Positions 31,562 through 42,484 of a stretch of 64,000 nt of DNA are shown in pieces; positions within the stretch are counted from its first letter, which is position 1; the number at the start of each line of letters is the position of its first letter. Under the pieces are notes generated by a model. The model saw nothing but the letters and a program-made list of their open reading frames with translations. It was not told where the DNA came from and searched no databases. Both the position numbers and the translations under genes were made by a program. Source of the stretch: Mytilisepta virgata (taxonomy: Eukaryota > Mollusca > Bivalvia > Mytilida > Mytilidae); contig CM051511.1 of the NCBI GenBank assembly GCA_028015205.1, forward strand, positions 31,922,001-31,986,000, given 5' to 3'.

Positions 31562-33712
31562 TTAATACAAGGTGTTAATATATGATTGTCGATGCATATT
31601 ATTGTTCATCGGAGGTGATGTGGTGTACGGATTCGGATTTGGATTCCACAACCATGGGTTTATGTAGTAGGGTATGGGTCCAGGATATACTTGTGGCATT
31701 CTCGGAGGCATCATTTGTGGTACAAAAGGTTGAAATGGTGGTGGCGGCGGTGGTGTGGATAGGCTGAATGACTGGCTTTTATTGAACGAGTAATCGTTTT
31801 TATGTTTCATACTGCTGTTTGTTACAGATTTCCACTCGTTTGGCTTACTTTGACTTTGCAGTATGTTCAGGGTTGATTTTAGGTGTTTCACCAAGGCTGG
31901 AATGCCAGTGTGTGTATTTAGATGGACGTGATCATAGAACATATTGTCAGACGGGTGAAAAGGTTTTATCACATTCACTTTTGTGAACCTAGATGCTGCA
32001 TTTATGATGATCGAATTTGCCTCCGTTGTGCTCTCCATCTTTATATCTTTCCTCCTCATGAGCGGAAGGATATGTATTTCTGAGTCAGGCCATGTTTCGG
32101 TGGCCACTTTAAATAATGTAATGAATTGGTCCAGTACTAGTGCTCCTTTGTTTTGGAGGTCTCGAGCTCCAATATTAATTATGACCTTCTTTGGGTTAAG
32201 GTTTTTCCCTTGGGCGACAATATATTCAGTACAGGCTTCAGCCCCACCTTGGATGTATCTCATTAGACTTGTTTCTCTCGGTGAAAATCTTTTTGTTGAG
32301 ATTCTCCTGAGAATGGAATCACACAAAATGAAGTAATCACAGTATGTACCCTTAGGTTTTGGATCATTTGCATTTAGTGGGGCACTTGGTATTGTTTCCT
32401 TGCGGTTGGTATTTGAAGTTGTTGTGGCATTTTGTATTGTTTCCTTGGGGTTGGTATCTTCTACAATAACTGTCTTAGTACCTTCTTTATTTTTCAGTTT
32501 CATGTCGTTTTTTGTGAATATCACCTCTTGATATATGATATCAAGTTTTTCTGTTATTTTGTCCTGATTTTTTTCTAGTTTACTTATCTTTTCGTCCATT
32601 TCCTGTGTGCTGTTTTCATAATTCATGATTTCTCTGCATTTTTCAAGAATTTCTACATGTTTGGTTTTCGTTTCACTCTGTTCATTGCTTATTTTGTTTA
32701 GTTTACTGTCAAATACATTGAGTTTTGAGTGAATTGATTCAATTTGGCCGTTTGTATGATTTAACTTTTTCTCAAAAACTTTGATATTATCGGTTGTTTC
32801 TTTTAATGATTTATTCAATTTACTATTCTTCTCTGACGAATCTAATGACAGATTTTCTAGTGTACTCTTGACATCACTCACTAGATTGACCACTTTGATG
32901 AGGGTTTCATTAAGAGTTTCTAATACTGTGTTAATATTGGACAATTTGTTATGAATTGTTTCTTGTCGTGCAGATATCCTCTCTTTTGCAGTTGGCAAAA
33001 AATCATGTGATTTCGTGACATGGGAGGTAGGGGTTGAAGTAAGCTTTAATTGGCCATTTTCTTCTGTATCATTGGTTATACTTGGCAATTCTAGATCTTT
33101 GTTTTTGCTGGCTTTGTGACTAGATACAGGAGTTGATGTTAATTGAAATAGATTGTTATTATTGTATCTATGATCCACAATGGTAATATCAGATTCACTA
33201 TGGTCCAGTAACGACTTTTTGTTGGTTTCGTGATTTGTATGAATGACTGTGTCAAGTTTCTTGGGGAAAGTTTGTTGCAATTCACTTTCGTCTGTACAGG
33301 GATTTACATGGATGTCGGTATATGAGTTGACCTTATCTTTTAAAGATTCAAAGAATTTGGACTCAAAAAGTTTGCATTTAGCTCCTTGTAGCACAATAGA
33401 TCCTGTTGCATGAATATTAAATTTAACTGAGTACTGCTGAGAGTTGTCATCTTCAACGTTGACTTTGATAACCGTGAGGGGGGTGGTGTCTTTTACCAGT
33501 TCGGTTTTCCCTGCGCCAAAGAAACAAAGGATCCCCTTTTTCCATGCATTAGTGTGTGCAGTTTTGAACGTTATGTTATTAGTCTGGCCATTACATTGTT
33601 CGTGTACTATTTTATTGTCAGCCACGGTTGGATCGATGGCGATATCTAACTCTTTTCCAGTCAGGCAATCTTGGAATTTAGCCGGTGTTTTGATTGGTCT
33701 TGTTGACGTCAT
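31562..33712 (-). CDS. LINE ORF1: coiled-coil protein with SGNH-hydrolase-like domain
   Basis: The likely start is the ATG at 33712 (MTSTRPIKTPAKFQD), giving about 716 residues; an in-frame GTG 30 bases upstream is not a normal eukaryotic start. Order: an N-terminal domain of unknown function (about residues 10-130, containing GILCFFGAGK and FNIHATGSIVLQGAKC), a polar linker, a long predicted coiled coil (about 240-405, heptad-rich Leu/Ile/Lys/Glu), an SGNH/GDSL-esterase-like domain (about 455-635: FILCDSILRRIS with the nucleophile Ser, INIGARDL, and YDHVHLN supplying the Asp/His block), and a Pro-rich tail (PPPPPPFQPFVPQMMPP). Esterase domains are known in CR1-type ORF1 proteins. The coiled coil probably oligomerises the protein on element RNA. 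No RRM or CCHC knuckle was seen. The frame is fully open. Confidence 0.9.
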   Translation of the reverse strand: MTSTRPIKTPAKFQDCLTGKELDIAIDPTVADNKIVHEQCNGQTNNITFKTAHTNAWKKGILCFFGAGKTELVKDTTPLTVIKVNVEDDNSQQYSVKFNIHATGSIVLQGAKCKLFESKFFESLKDKVNSYTDIHVNPCTDESELQQTFPKKLDTVIHTNHETNKKSLLDHSESDITIVDHRYNNNNLFQLTSTPVSSHKASKNKDLELPSITNDTEENGQLKLTSTPTSHVTKSHDFLPTAKERISARQETIHNKLSNINTVLETLNETLIKVVNLVSDVKSTLENLSLDSSEKNSKLNKSLKETTDNIKVFEKKLNHTNGQIESIHSKLNVFDSKLNKISNEQSETKTKHVEILEKCREIMNYENSTQEMDEKISKLEKNQDKITEKLDIIYQEVIFTKNDMKLKNKEGTKTVIVEDTNPKETIQNATTTSNTNRKETIPSAPLNANDPKPKGTYCDYFILCDSILRRISTKRFSPRETSLMRYIQGGAEACTEYIVAQGKNLNPKKVIINIGARDLQNKGALVLDQFITLFKVATETWPDSEIHILPLMRRKDIKMESTTEANSIIINAASRFTKVNVIKPFHPSDNMFYDHVHLNTHTGIPALVKHLKSTLNILQSQSKPNEWKSVTNSSMKHKNDYSFNKSQSFSLSTPPPPPPFQPFVPQMMPPRMPQVYPGPIPYYINPWLWNPNPNPYTTSPPMNNNMHRQSYINTLY

Positions 33713-33779
33713 TTTCGCTGTATTTTGTGAGTTGGGCGACACAGTTTTGAATGGAACGTTTTCAAGTATTGGTTAGGAA

Positions 33780-34980
33780 TGTTTGTCAGTCATATTTTGG
33801 GATTCGCACTCATTTCTTAACCCATTTGACTTAATTTTTTAAGCTGTTGAAATTTGCGACCTGGGGGCCGCCATTACCGGAAGTTTAATATCAATGACTT
33901 TCCATTTGTAATATACAAGAGTTGACACCTTGACATTTACATGGCACATGTGCATAAACGTGAGTTGCATAAGTAAAAATTCTAAAATATAGACTGAAAA
34001 ATACAGATCAGAGGGGCTAAAGGGAAATATTCTACAAAGACAAGAAATAAAGATTGGGAAAAGTACAACATTCACCTAAAAATGAAAACAAAAACAAAAG
34101 AAAAAAAAAGAAAAAAAAGGGATAAAAAATAAATAGTACACACGACACTTATACTACATACAACATTTTGTACAATGTAAATTATAGCAAAAACTGGTGC
34201 TTCGGTAGTGTAGGAATATTCAGCCCTGTTATCAACACCCGTTACACATATTTAACAAATTAGCTTATAAGTTAGAGTTTGGCTTATAAAGTAAAAAATT
34301 GACGTGATAATTTTAAATATTCTTATCAAATGACATCATGCAGACTCCGATGTCATTTATATTTCATAACTTTGATTCTTAAAATATGTCCAAACAAATT
34401 TGTTTACTTTATAACAGTTTAACAGCAATAGGTATAACCCAAAATTCAACATGGTTCACAGCATAGTCGTGGTTGTGACGTCATATTTTACGCAAAAAAT
34501 CAATCATTTGCCAAAAAAAAAAAAAAAAAAAAAAATGGAAAATCCGTTCTTCTAAAATGTTTGAGGCGTTTCAGTACTAGTATAAACAAAGGGTATAGAA
34601 TTTACTTTCATTTTAAAGAAATATTAGAGATTTTCAAGAAAAAACGGCTTGTAGTTTTAAAAAAGACACACAGTAGTTTAAAAGCTGGAAAAGAATACGT
34701 GTTAAAATGGAACAAATTTAATGGACCAGAATTTAGAAATAAAATACTGCATTAATTTTATTTATATTCATCAAGTAACAATTTAAAGTTATTCAAAAGA
34801 TACATGTATTAATCAGATTACACCAACCCAGTTCCGTTGTATACTCAAAACAGTAAGAACCAAATATACAGGTGAATTTTAAAAATACATTCCAGAAAGT
34901 TGTTTATTGCCAGACCCGAGGTGAAAGTGCAAACATTATCTAGGATTTGTACTGTTGAATGCTAACTAAACAGTTCCGCG
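33780..34980. other. Gene-free stretch upstream of the LINE
   Basis: It contains the presumed LINE 5' UTR, A-rich runs (34080-34125, 34514-34535) and ordinary AT-rich DNA. A 64-codon open frame at 34561-34755 is basic and low in complexity and was not accepted as a gene. Confidence 0.4.
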
Positions 34981-35176
34981 CGTGAACGCGCATGGAACGA
35001 TTACTGCAGATAATTTTAGGTCTGCTCGTTAACGCGGCTAATGGGGCAAATGGCTGTAGTGACAATACAAAATCATAACGTGAACGCGCAGTGAACGATT
35101 ACTGCAGATAATTTTAGGTCTGCTCGTTAACGCGGCTAATGGGGCGGATGGCTGTAGTGACAATACAAAATCATAA
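34981..35176. repeat. Two-copy tandem duplication of a 98-bp unit
   Basis: Units at 34981-35078 and 35079-35176 both begin CGTGAACGCG and contain CGATTACTGCAGATAATTTT then AGGTCTGCTCGTTAACGCGG. They differ at only about four positions, so the duplication is recent. The unit is unusually rich in CpG for this window. Confidence 0.93.
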
Positions 35177-35249
35177 ATCCAGAAAGAGAGACAAAACCGA
35201 GATGGTGATGGATGAAATTAAAAACAAAAAATCATAAACTTCACTCAAA

Positions 35250-35400
35250 AAATGGAAGAACTCAGATGTTCCGGATGGGTAAGCAGTTCCTGCCTCTTAT
35301 AAGACATGCTTGTTTCAAGTCCATTATAATGTCATGTTCGATGATATAGAAACATCGAAACCACGACGAATGAATGAGATTTCATTTGCTAACAAATATA
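35250..35400 (-). mobile_element. Retroelement 3' end, copy 4 (partial)
   Basis: Contains GAACTCAGATGTTCCGGATG then GGTAAGCAGTTCCTGCCTCT and TATAAGACATGC, the same core as the other 3' end copies. Coding sequence is absent. Confidence 0.55.
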
Positions 35401-36800
35401 CAATACTTAAAGAGGAAAACCCATTGTTTAAAAAAAATTAACCCTATAATTAGATTAATTTAAATAATTTAGTGAAATGTATTTAATTATGATATCGACA
35501 AAATGCATTGTGTTATTTTATGCATTGGAGGTGTGTGTCGCTAGGACTTAATTTTATTTATAAAAATATTATGAAAATTCTGGTAATTTTTCCAAAGTAC
35601 CTGTTTTTAAAGAAACATTTAGAAATCTTTGTATGCCTGCGACTCTCACTAAAAGTCTCATTAACACCTGATTGAACACGTATATTTCAAATTCATTTTT
35701 TTTAAATGTCGCATATTGCAATAGCCATTTATTCACACCTTTCCATTGTTAATTCACAAGTTTCTTCCATACACATGTGCAAAAATGTGAGGAGAAATTA
35801 TCGACAGTGCTAATATTATATAGCATAACTGAAACAATAAAAAAAAATTCAAAATGAATGTTAATTGTGGGGTTTTGTAGAGAAAAAAGGGGGGAGATGA
35901 AAAAAGGTGAGATGCAACAAACTAAATCCATTTCACATATACTGTGTCAGTGGAAAAAATTTGGACATTTGAGTTATGCTATAAATGATGGGGGAAAGAA
36001 TGACAAAAGGTGTCTGTGCGATATACTATAAATCGTGCTTTATTCCGTGTTGGCAGAGGGAGACTTCTTTACCATTTGGCGATCTTACTGTCTCTCAAAT
36101 AGATGGATATATAAAACATGATAACATGTAATTTTTACACATCGCTGTATAATATAGAAAAATCTCACCTTAAGAAAGTGGCGAAATTTCCAGTTGAAGG
36201 ATTTTTTATATAAGAAAAGCTATTCCATCTTTCTCGAATACCCGTTCTACGGGTATTTTTCTAGTGATATCTTAAATGGATGTGCATTTCAGGATTTACC
36301 TTCATTGGGTACCAAATTACCTCCCTTTGGTCATTTAGTAGTTACCTCCCTTTTGTCATTTAGTGGTTTTATTTATTGTTATAGTATTAAATTGTTATCT
36401 TTCTCTGCTATTCGTCGTCATGATAAAACTAAATAAAATCAATGTTACGTTATCTAGTTGCCCGATGCTTTTAGACTAATACTCTAAGGCTGTTGTTAAC
36501 ATTAACCTTGCCCGAAAAGGGGCAAATATTGCACCGCTTAAGACCTGTCTTTTCTTATTTTCTTATGAAGTGATGTCTTAACAAGGAAAATAAAGGATGT
36601 TTTATTTCTATTTTTATGTACTATCTCTTGACGAATACTAAATTTAAGAATAACTTGCGACTTCTCTACCGAAGTGAACATGAACACAAAGAGACTACAG
36701 AAACTTCCAATTGTGCTTCATACCTCGACTTATGCGAAGGTCGATTGAAAGCAAAATAGATTATTTCAACTTTCGAACTGCTACTTTAACCTTTCTTACA
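35400..36800. other. Gene-free AT-rich stretch
   Basis: No exon recognised. A local duplication at about 36310-36370 (TTACCTCCCTTTGGTCATTT then a second CCTCCCTTTTGTCATTTAGT) is visible. The ends of an element could not be placed. Confidence 0.4.
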
Positions 36801-36827
36801 TGTAGCAGGAATGTACCAAGGTCACCG

Positions 36828-37330
36828 GTCCTATGGAGTGTCCAGTTCGAACACCCTCGATGGCTCAAACCGTTATGAAAGTCCCGTCAATTTTCCTTTT
36901 ATTTTTATATTAAAAAACCCCCGGTTTCGCAAACACCGATTTCTCGAAAAGTCGAACAAAAAGTTTGGCCCTTACAATGATAAAATTGTGTATTTTACTA
37001 TGGAAAATTCGAACTCAATAGAAAAAGGACACGCTTTTTATCTGATGCTTACAGCTATTCATCTAACAATGACAGGTGTGAATATTCTGACAGGTAAATA
37101 TTTAAAATTGGATATAATAAATATGTTATAATAACTGTTAACTAGTGATTTACCGGCTTAATTTTGAATTCAAAACAAATTCATGATAATGATCACCTTT
37201 ACCAACTCGCATATATATGGAACTTGGAATTTTCCGTACTGGAACAAACTTCAATAACCCGATCTACCGATAATTCAAACAGATTTCGACGGTCCTTTCG
37301 CATTCGAGCCATCAAAGTTCTACTGTAGTT
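36828..37330. mobile_element. Probable pogo/Tigger-like non-autonomous element
   Basis: The left part TTCGAACACCCTCGATGGCT and the right end ATTCGAGCCATCAAAGTTCT then ACTGTA form inverted sequences; the reverse complement of the right end reads TACAGTAGAACTTTGATGGC, similar to Tigger/pogo-type termini. Interior stretches with AAACCCCCGGTTT and GAAAAGTCGAAC are typical of such elements. No transposase frame. Confidence 0.5.
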
Positions 37331-37990
37331 GATTGATTAGATGTGATATGCGCAATGACTTTTATGAGAAGAGCAAATTTACTGTGGCATGATACAGCTA
37401 TGACTGAGTTTTGTTCAGTTTTTGTTGACATCACTCTTCCTAAAACAATTTGCAGTTTTCATCACGATTTTCAGAGTTTTCCTTTTTGCGCCAATAATAA
37501 TAACAGTTGCGACATTTTTCTACTTTTTGCGGCGGACAAAATTTGTTTAGTGCCACTTTTGTTTTATTTGCGCAACTTTACAGGAAAACGTAGGTATAGT
37601 ACTCGGATAAAAATACTTGATTTTCATTAGAAGGTTAAATTTTCTTCACACCAAGTTGCCTTTAAGAATCTAGCTAAAAGGTATACGCCAATGAAGTTTC
37701 TATCTTAAATAGTGCTAAATGTATACGCTCAGATTTCATGTCCTACTGGAATCGATACCTCAGCCACCTGCAACGTGACGGGTGCTATTTTGAAAAAGTA
37801 GATATCAGAATTCATCTGGTTTAAACTTCAATATCTATGGTTTTTATCGGCCAAAAAATGTTTTAAAAAAACAAAATCAAACTCACTGCGACAAGAAAAT
37901 AGAAAGTCTCTAAGATCAAATTCCAAATACAAGGTGAATTTTGAGGAACTTTAAGTTATAACAAAAATAACATTTTCTAGCGTCAATATT

Positions 37991-38229
37991 TCATACGCGC
38001 CGGTGTATGGAGTATATATTTCACGACTCATACGTTATTCCAGAGCTTTGTGACATATACATTGACTTCCTGGACAAAGCCCAGCTCCCGACAGAAAAGT
38101 TGCTCAGACATGATTATGTTATTTCTAAGTTGGAGTCATCCTTATTAAAGTTTTATGGGCGTCATCATGACTTGGTTGACATGCATGAAATAACCGTTTC
38201 CCAAATGAAAATGGACCTGTTCCATTGAT
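37991..38229 (+). pseudogene. Frameshifted C-terminal end of a retroelement reverse transcriptase protein
   Basis: One frame reads SYAPVYGVYISRLIRYSRA (37991 to about 38047) and another continues CDIYIDFLDKAQLPTEKLLR, then LLKFYGRHHDLVDMHEI and QMKMDLFH to a stop at 38229. Together these are the C-terminal part of an RT-containing retroelement protein common in bivalves (the GVYISxLIRYxRA block followed by a K/R-rich FYGRHHDLV block). A one-base shift near 38047 separates the halves. Only the last 78 or so codons remain, a 5'-truncated insertion. The exact clade is not assigned. Confidence 0.75.
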
Positions 38230-38465
38230 GTTACCGGATTTGACATGGGCAGCATGGCTGGTTTCCTGCAGGAAACAGAGACTGCGTACTCTTCCGGAGC
38301 ACCTGAGTCTACCTCCATGTTGTTCCTATGTTTTTAGTTTTTATTTGTAGTGCATGTATTGTTTTGATCTGGACTTCGTTGTTCTCCGGAGTTTGTCAGT
38401 TGTTTCGATTTTTCCCTCCTTCGAATATCCCTTTGGTATTTCTTGACTTACTTAAAAATATAAAA
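38230..38465 (+). mobile_element. Retroelement 3' UTR following the RT remnant (copy 5)
   Basis: Directly after the RT remnant: CTGCGTACTCTTCCGGAGCA, CCTGAGTCTACC, then a T/G-rich tail (TTCTCCGGAGTTTGTCAGTT). This links the orphan 3' ends at 2790, 4030, 9915 and 35250 to the RT family, because they carry the same CTTCCGGAGCA core. Confidence 0.65.
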
Positions 38466-38919
38466 CAAATGTGAAACCATAACTTTCACCTAACGTCCTT
38501 ACTGCGATGCTTCAAAGACAGTTATAGTTTCGAAACCATCTGGTAGAATTACGAAAAAAATTCTATATAATTATTCATAAATAACCAAGAAAATGAAATT
38601 TCAGTTAAAAATGTCATCCCGTTTCAAATCCGTATGATAATATGATATTTTTTTATAGTCTTTATTACACGAATTTTCTAAAAAGCCAATTTTTGTCATC
38701 ATGAAAACATTGTATTGTTCTATGCAATTAAATTTTCATAAAATATCAAATATGTAAGATGATTATGGCACTTATTTTCAATTTTACCCCAACTAAGAAT
38801 TATATTTTACCATTTATAGGTCACCCAAGCCACTTTGGTGAACGCTATTGCGGGCTAGAAATTGCGGCAGGCTATTACTGGCTAACTTCACTCTGATCTT
38901 ATTAGATCATTCCCGAATG

Positions 38920-39480
38920 GACAACATAACATAACGATTCAACCCAACAACATAATAACTCGACACAATGAAATAAAGTTGCTACTTGACGTAACGTGAT
39001 GAAAATGCAACCCAATGTTATTGTATATTAAATTAATGAAGAAGCAAATGCACTTCACAATATTAAAACTAACATGATTAGAATTTAATTTTGTCAACAT
39101 AACATTATACTAAATGGACCTAATGAAACATCAAATGAATATAACAACAAGGTAGACGAACAAGACGAAATAATGATTGAACATAACAATTTGTTGATTT
39201 CACTTGATAAAATAATAATTAAACATGATAATAAGTTGATCTAACGTAATAAGATAATGATTTAACATAACAATATATTCAAATGACCCAACAAAACGAT
39301 CTTTTAACACCACAACAAATTGATTCGAATGAATGAAAAAATGATTGCACATAACAAAATAAAAATTAACTCAATAAAATAATTTGAACAGAACAACATA
39401 AGAACAAACAAAACAATCAGACACTTTGACTTAATAAAACAACAAATTGACATAACAACATTTTGAAAATGAACATAATA
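38920..39480. repeat. Degenerate A-rich tandem repeat (unit about 42-50 bp)
   Basis: A recurring pattern of AACATAACAA, TTGATTT and AAATAATGATT words (for example GAAATAATGATTGAACATAA at about 39158, and AAGATAATGATTTAACATAA at about 39249) fills this stretch. Individual units are heavily diverged, so borders and unit count are approximate. Confidence 0.65.
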
Positions 39481-40319
39481 CAGCTGTGGCGTTCCATAGT
39501 ATGAGAGAACGCAAACACCTTATGTAAAGTTTAATATCATGACATAAGAAATCTAACAAACGCATGTACGAAAATGTGAGTTTCCAATCTAATAGGTAAT
39601 TGGCAAAAACAAAACAAAACAATAATGTTGAAAATAAAAATTTACATTACAATGTATGCGGTGAAGCTAAATAATGTTAAACTAAAAATTACTTTATTAA
39701 TTCTTCCGGTAATAAAAATCAAAGGCTTCGTGATTTATACTTCACGACAATATCAATGGCACTGCGGAAAAAGTGGCCATTGTAAAGAAGCGTGGTGTAT
39801 TGTGCAATCTAGATAAAATTTCAATATATATAATGTCTGAAATTTTAACAGAACACAATTGTAATATTTTTTTATTTTTTTTTGATTTTTTTTTTTTTGC
39901 GCCGATTGCCTTTGAAAAAAATATCCCTTTCTCGATAAGCAGTTATACCAAGAAAACTACCCTTTTTATGACAGAAATTAACAAAAAAACATGCACTGTC
40001 CTAGACTAAATGCAAAGCAGGACGAGTCGTTCAACTAAAAATTTGGAAGGACACATATAATGTCGAAAATATAAAAATATATTGTTGGTGATAATTTAAT
40101 TGTTTAATTTAAGCAGGTATTTATCTATTATTATAGAAATAATGACTCTTTTTAACTCATGCAATTGAAATCATTACGAAAAGCTCCCCAAGGCTATTAT
40201 ACACTTGTACAAAAATGTGAGCATTTAGAACTTAGCTCTAAATATGAGCTAAGCATAGCAATGACTATAATTATAATAGTTTGTTACCCGTGGACTAAAA
40301 ACCATTTGCAGTTTAACGT

Positions 40320-40537
40320 TATCACCCATTGAACCGACAGTGACAGAACAGTTTGGAACCACTTTGATACATACGGACCCAGCACCACCAACAACTTGGT
40401 AGCTTGGAATAGTGAACTGAGGAAGAAGATCCCAATATTTTCATTATCATCCAGACTTTCAAAGACATGGAGGCCGCAAATGCTATCCACAGACTCCAAC
40501 TAGTACAGACGGATTTGGAAACAATTTATACTAACTT
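40320..40537 (+). pseudogene. Remnant of a MULE-like transposase C-terminus
   Basis: Frame 1 reads RTVWNHFDTYGPSTTNNLVA then WNSELRKK, resembling the WN.y.....RTNN..EGWH.. region of MULE/FLYWCH-type transposases. Frame 2 continues NIFIIIQTFKDMEAANAIHR then LQLVQTDLETIYTNL, the usual following helix. The shift lies between about 40425 and 40440. An in-frame TGA occurs near 40330. Only the C-terminal end is left and no terminal inverted repeats were found. Confidence 0.62.
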
Positions 40538-40539
40538 AT

Positions 40540-40665
40540 GCTAATCCCTCTCCAGTTGGCGGTTGCAAGAACGGCCTCTGTAGCGGCATTTTAGCCTACT
40601 CTTTTTCGACATCTACAGGGGAGTCTTTAACGTCCCAATCCGACGGACTAGCATCTTTTACCGAG
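40540..40665 (-). mobile_element. SINE family C, 5'-truncated copy
   Basis: CTAATCCCTCTCCAGTTGGC, then CTGTAGCGGCATTTTA and TACAGGGGAGTC, match the 3' half of the element at 61070-61305 with scattered changes. The tRNA-like head is missing. It abuts the transposase remnant. Confidence 0.72.
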
Positions 40666-40904
40666 ACCATCACGCAAATGTTGTGGAATACAGAATTAGA
40701 AAAAAAAATGTGATTGGTCACCTGTAACCGAAAGTGATGAAACCAAAATGTTTTAAAAAAAATATTCAAATTCAAAATTTACCAGGCTAAAAAATTAAAC
40801 TATATAATGAACATGAAATCACTTCTTTTTCTTCTCATGCATGTTAAGAATAATGGAGCTACGAAAATATGGATCATTATTAAGGATCTTGATATACATT
40901 TTGT

Positions 40905-41012
40905 AATTTTTTTAGGAATTTCTTGACCAGAGCTGTTCTTACAAGCATTCTTGGATCAGGACTGCTCTGATTCTTGACCAGAGGTGTTCTAAAAAGCAGT
41001 CGTGGACCAGGT
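40905..41012. repeat. Short degenerate tandem repeat
   Basis: Three diverged repeats of TTCTTGACCAGAGCTGTTCT-like sequence (about 40919, 40972 and a half unit near 40943). Confidence 0.6.
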
Positions 41013-41440
41013 TTTATATATAAAGTGCGCTCTGATGTCCCTAGTCAATTCTACCTTCAAACTGGTTGACGTCAAATGAATCTCGGACTCTCGAGGGCTA
41101 TGACATGACAGTTCCTTAATATAATTCCGACTTTTCCTTTTTGATTTTGTATTTCTGTTATCACAATTTTGGAATGTATAATAGTTCATGAGGATCTGGA
41201 TGGTGGTCTTTCAAATTTGCATTCAGCTAATTTTTTGCCCTTTTTCTTGTATTCAGTTAAAAATATGATTATTTTGTAAAATTTTTTGAGGTTGAAATTT
41301 TTTAGATTAGAAAGTGCAAAGAAAACTGAGTTTAAACATAGGTTTTGTTTAGGTACAAAGAACATGCACGACTTTTTGAAAGGTTGTTTAAAGTAATTTA
41401 ATTAAACATATATGAAATAATAAATTTTTAGATTGTCTGT

Positions 41441-41615
41441 TTAGTTTGGGTTCTACGCCTTTTACACCACATTTGACTAATTCGCGGCGGCCAGTTTTTA
41501 TTGGTGGAGGAGGCCGGATTACCCGGAGAGAACCACCGCCCTTCGGTAGGAAAATTGGCAATCATTTTCAGTTAGGTTCGGAGTCGAACACATCCCGCCA
41601 CTTGTGAGATTCGAG
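41441..41615 (-). mobile_element. SINE family B, head-less copy
   Basis: Matches the body of 13987-14250 (TTTTATTGGTGGAGGAGGCC; CCTTCGGTAGGAAAATTGGC) and ends exactly within box B (GTGAGATTCGAG), where a G-run at 41613-41630 takes over. The promoter is lost. Confidence 0.82.
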
Positions 41616-42129
41616 GGGGGGGGGGGGGGTCCAGACATATGATTTGACAATGTTTTAAAAATAGGAAGTCTGGCAAAGTTTGTAACAGCCTGTGAGTTTT
41701 TTTAATGCTAGGTTCCATTTTTTGCCACATTATTAATAATTACGGTAAATCAACCTTAGCAGAGCAAGAAACTATTTGATTATGCACTATTTTCAGGTAC
41801 GTTCTATCTTTGGATTTCCCGTTACGTCACGAAAGGCAAATTGTCATTATCATATAATTTCTATTACGTTACCAAAGGGGTTTCTCGTAATCTTTTGTTA
41901 TCTTATTGCAAAAAGAATATTTTGATGAAGTATGAATTATATATAATACATTTTCTATAGGTTTAATTTGAAATACCTTCATATTGCTAAATATATTCAA
42001 TTTGTCGTTCAGGATTGTTTGTCGTAATTTATAGGTTTTTGTATGTATCTCAAAAGTGGTTGCTTGCTAAATTGAAGCTGTCGTTTCAAAACTTTATATT
42101 CTTACATATTTTTTCGGTTTTCTGACATT

Positions 42130-42182
42130 TCAAAAAGTGGCTGCTAGCGAATGGCTGCTAGAAAGTGGCTGCTAGCTTGAGT
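42130..42182. repeat. Short tandem repeat AAGTGGCTGCTAG
   Basis: The words AAGTGGCTGCTAGC, AATGGCTGCTAGA and AAGTGGCTGCTAGC follow each other about 300 bases upstream of the receptor gene start. Confidence 0.85.
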
Positions 42183-42322
42183 CTGGTTAATCTGTTAACA
42201 CGTTCGATCTTCCTTGAAAACAATTTCTTCTCAGTCTATTGGATGATCTCAGAACTAAAATTTGCCTACGTCACTTCATTAATTATCACTTCCAATGTAT
42301 TATAAACATGTTTTGTTCAATG

Positions 42323-42330
42323 TATATAAA
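42323..42330 (+). promoter_or_regulatory. Candidate TATA box of the receptor gene
   Basis: TATATAAA lies 155 bases before the ATG at 42485, compatible with a 5' UTR of about 125 bases. No other signal stands out. Confidence 0.45.
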
Positions 42331-42484
42331 CCTTTTATGCTGACTGTATATACATTTGGGTGTGCTCATCGTAGTTATTCAGTAAGAACAGGAATCAAAA
42401 ACACACCTACTTTCTTTACGATTCTGACAAATTAACTCAGGTTACGATAGAAATTTTTCAGAAAACATTCTCATACGATAAAAT

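Larger units (their letters stand above)
26919..33780 (-). mobile_element. Nearly full-length two-ORF non-LTR retrotransposon (CR1/L2-like)
   Basis: Read on the minus strand: 5' UTR (upper boundary uncertain), ORF1 (33712-31562), a spacer of about 940 bp, ORF2 (30618 to about 27162 with one frameshift), a short AT-rich 3' UTR containing AACAAATAAATA, and a terminal tandem tail of TTTCGTA units at about 26920-26942. A short tandem 3' tail instead of poly(A), an apurinic-type endonuclease and an esterase-like ORF1 are features of CR1-group LINEs; clade assignment is inference. Target-site duplications could not be identified. The intact ORF1 and the single ORF2 lesion argue for a recent insertion. 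Confidence 0.88.

Noticed and set aside
33712..33742. Upstream GTG start for LINE ORF1
   Set aside because: Not a normal eukaryotic start; the ATG at 33712 lies 10 codons later in the same frame.
34561..34755. 64-codon basic open frame
   Set aside because: Low-complexity Lys/Phe-rich product, no splice or family support; expected by chance in AT-rich DNA.
37343..37630. 95-codon open frame
   Set aside because: No homologous pattern and no splice context; neighbours are repeats.
38920..39480. CRISPR-like or telomeric repeat
   Set aside because: Units are degenerate and contiguous without unique spacers; eukaryotic A-rich satellite-like DNA.
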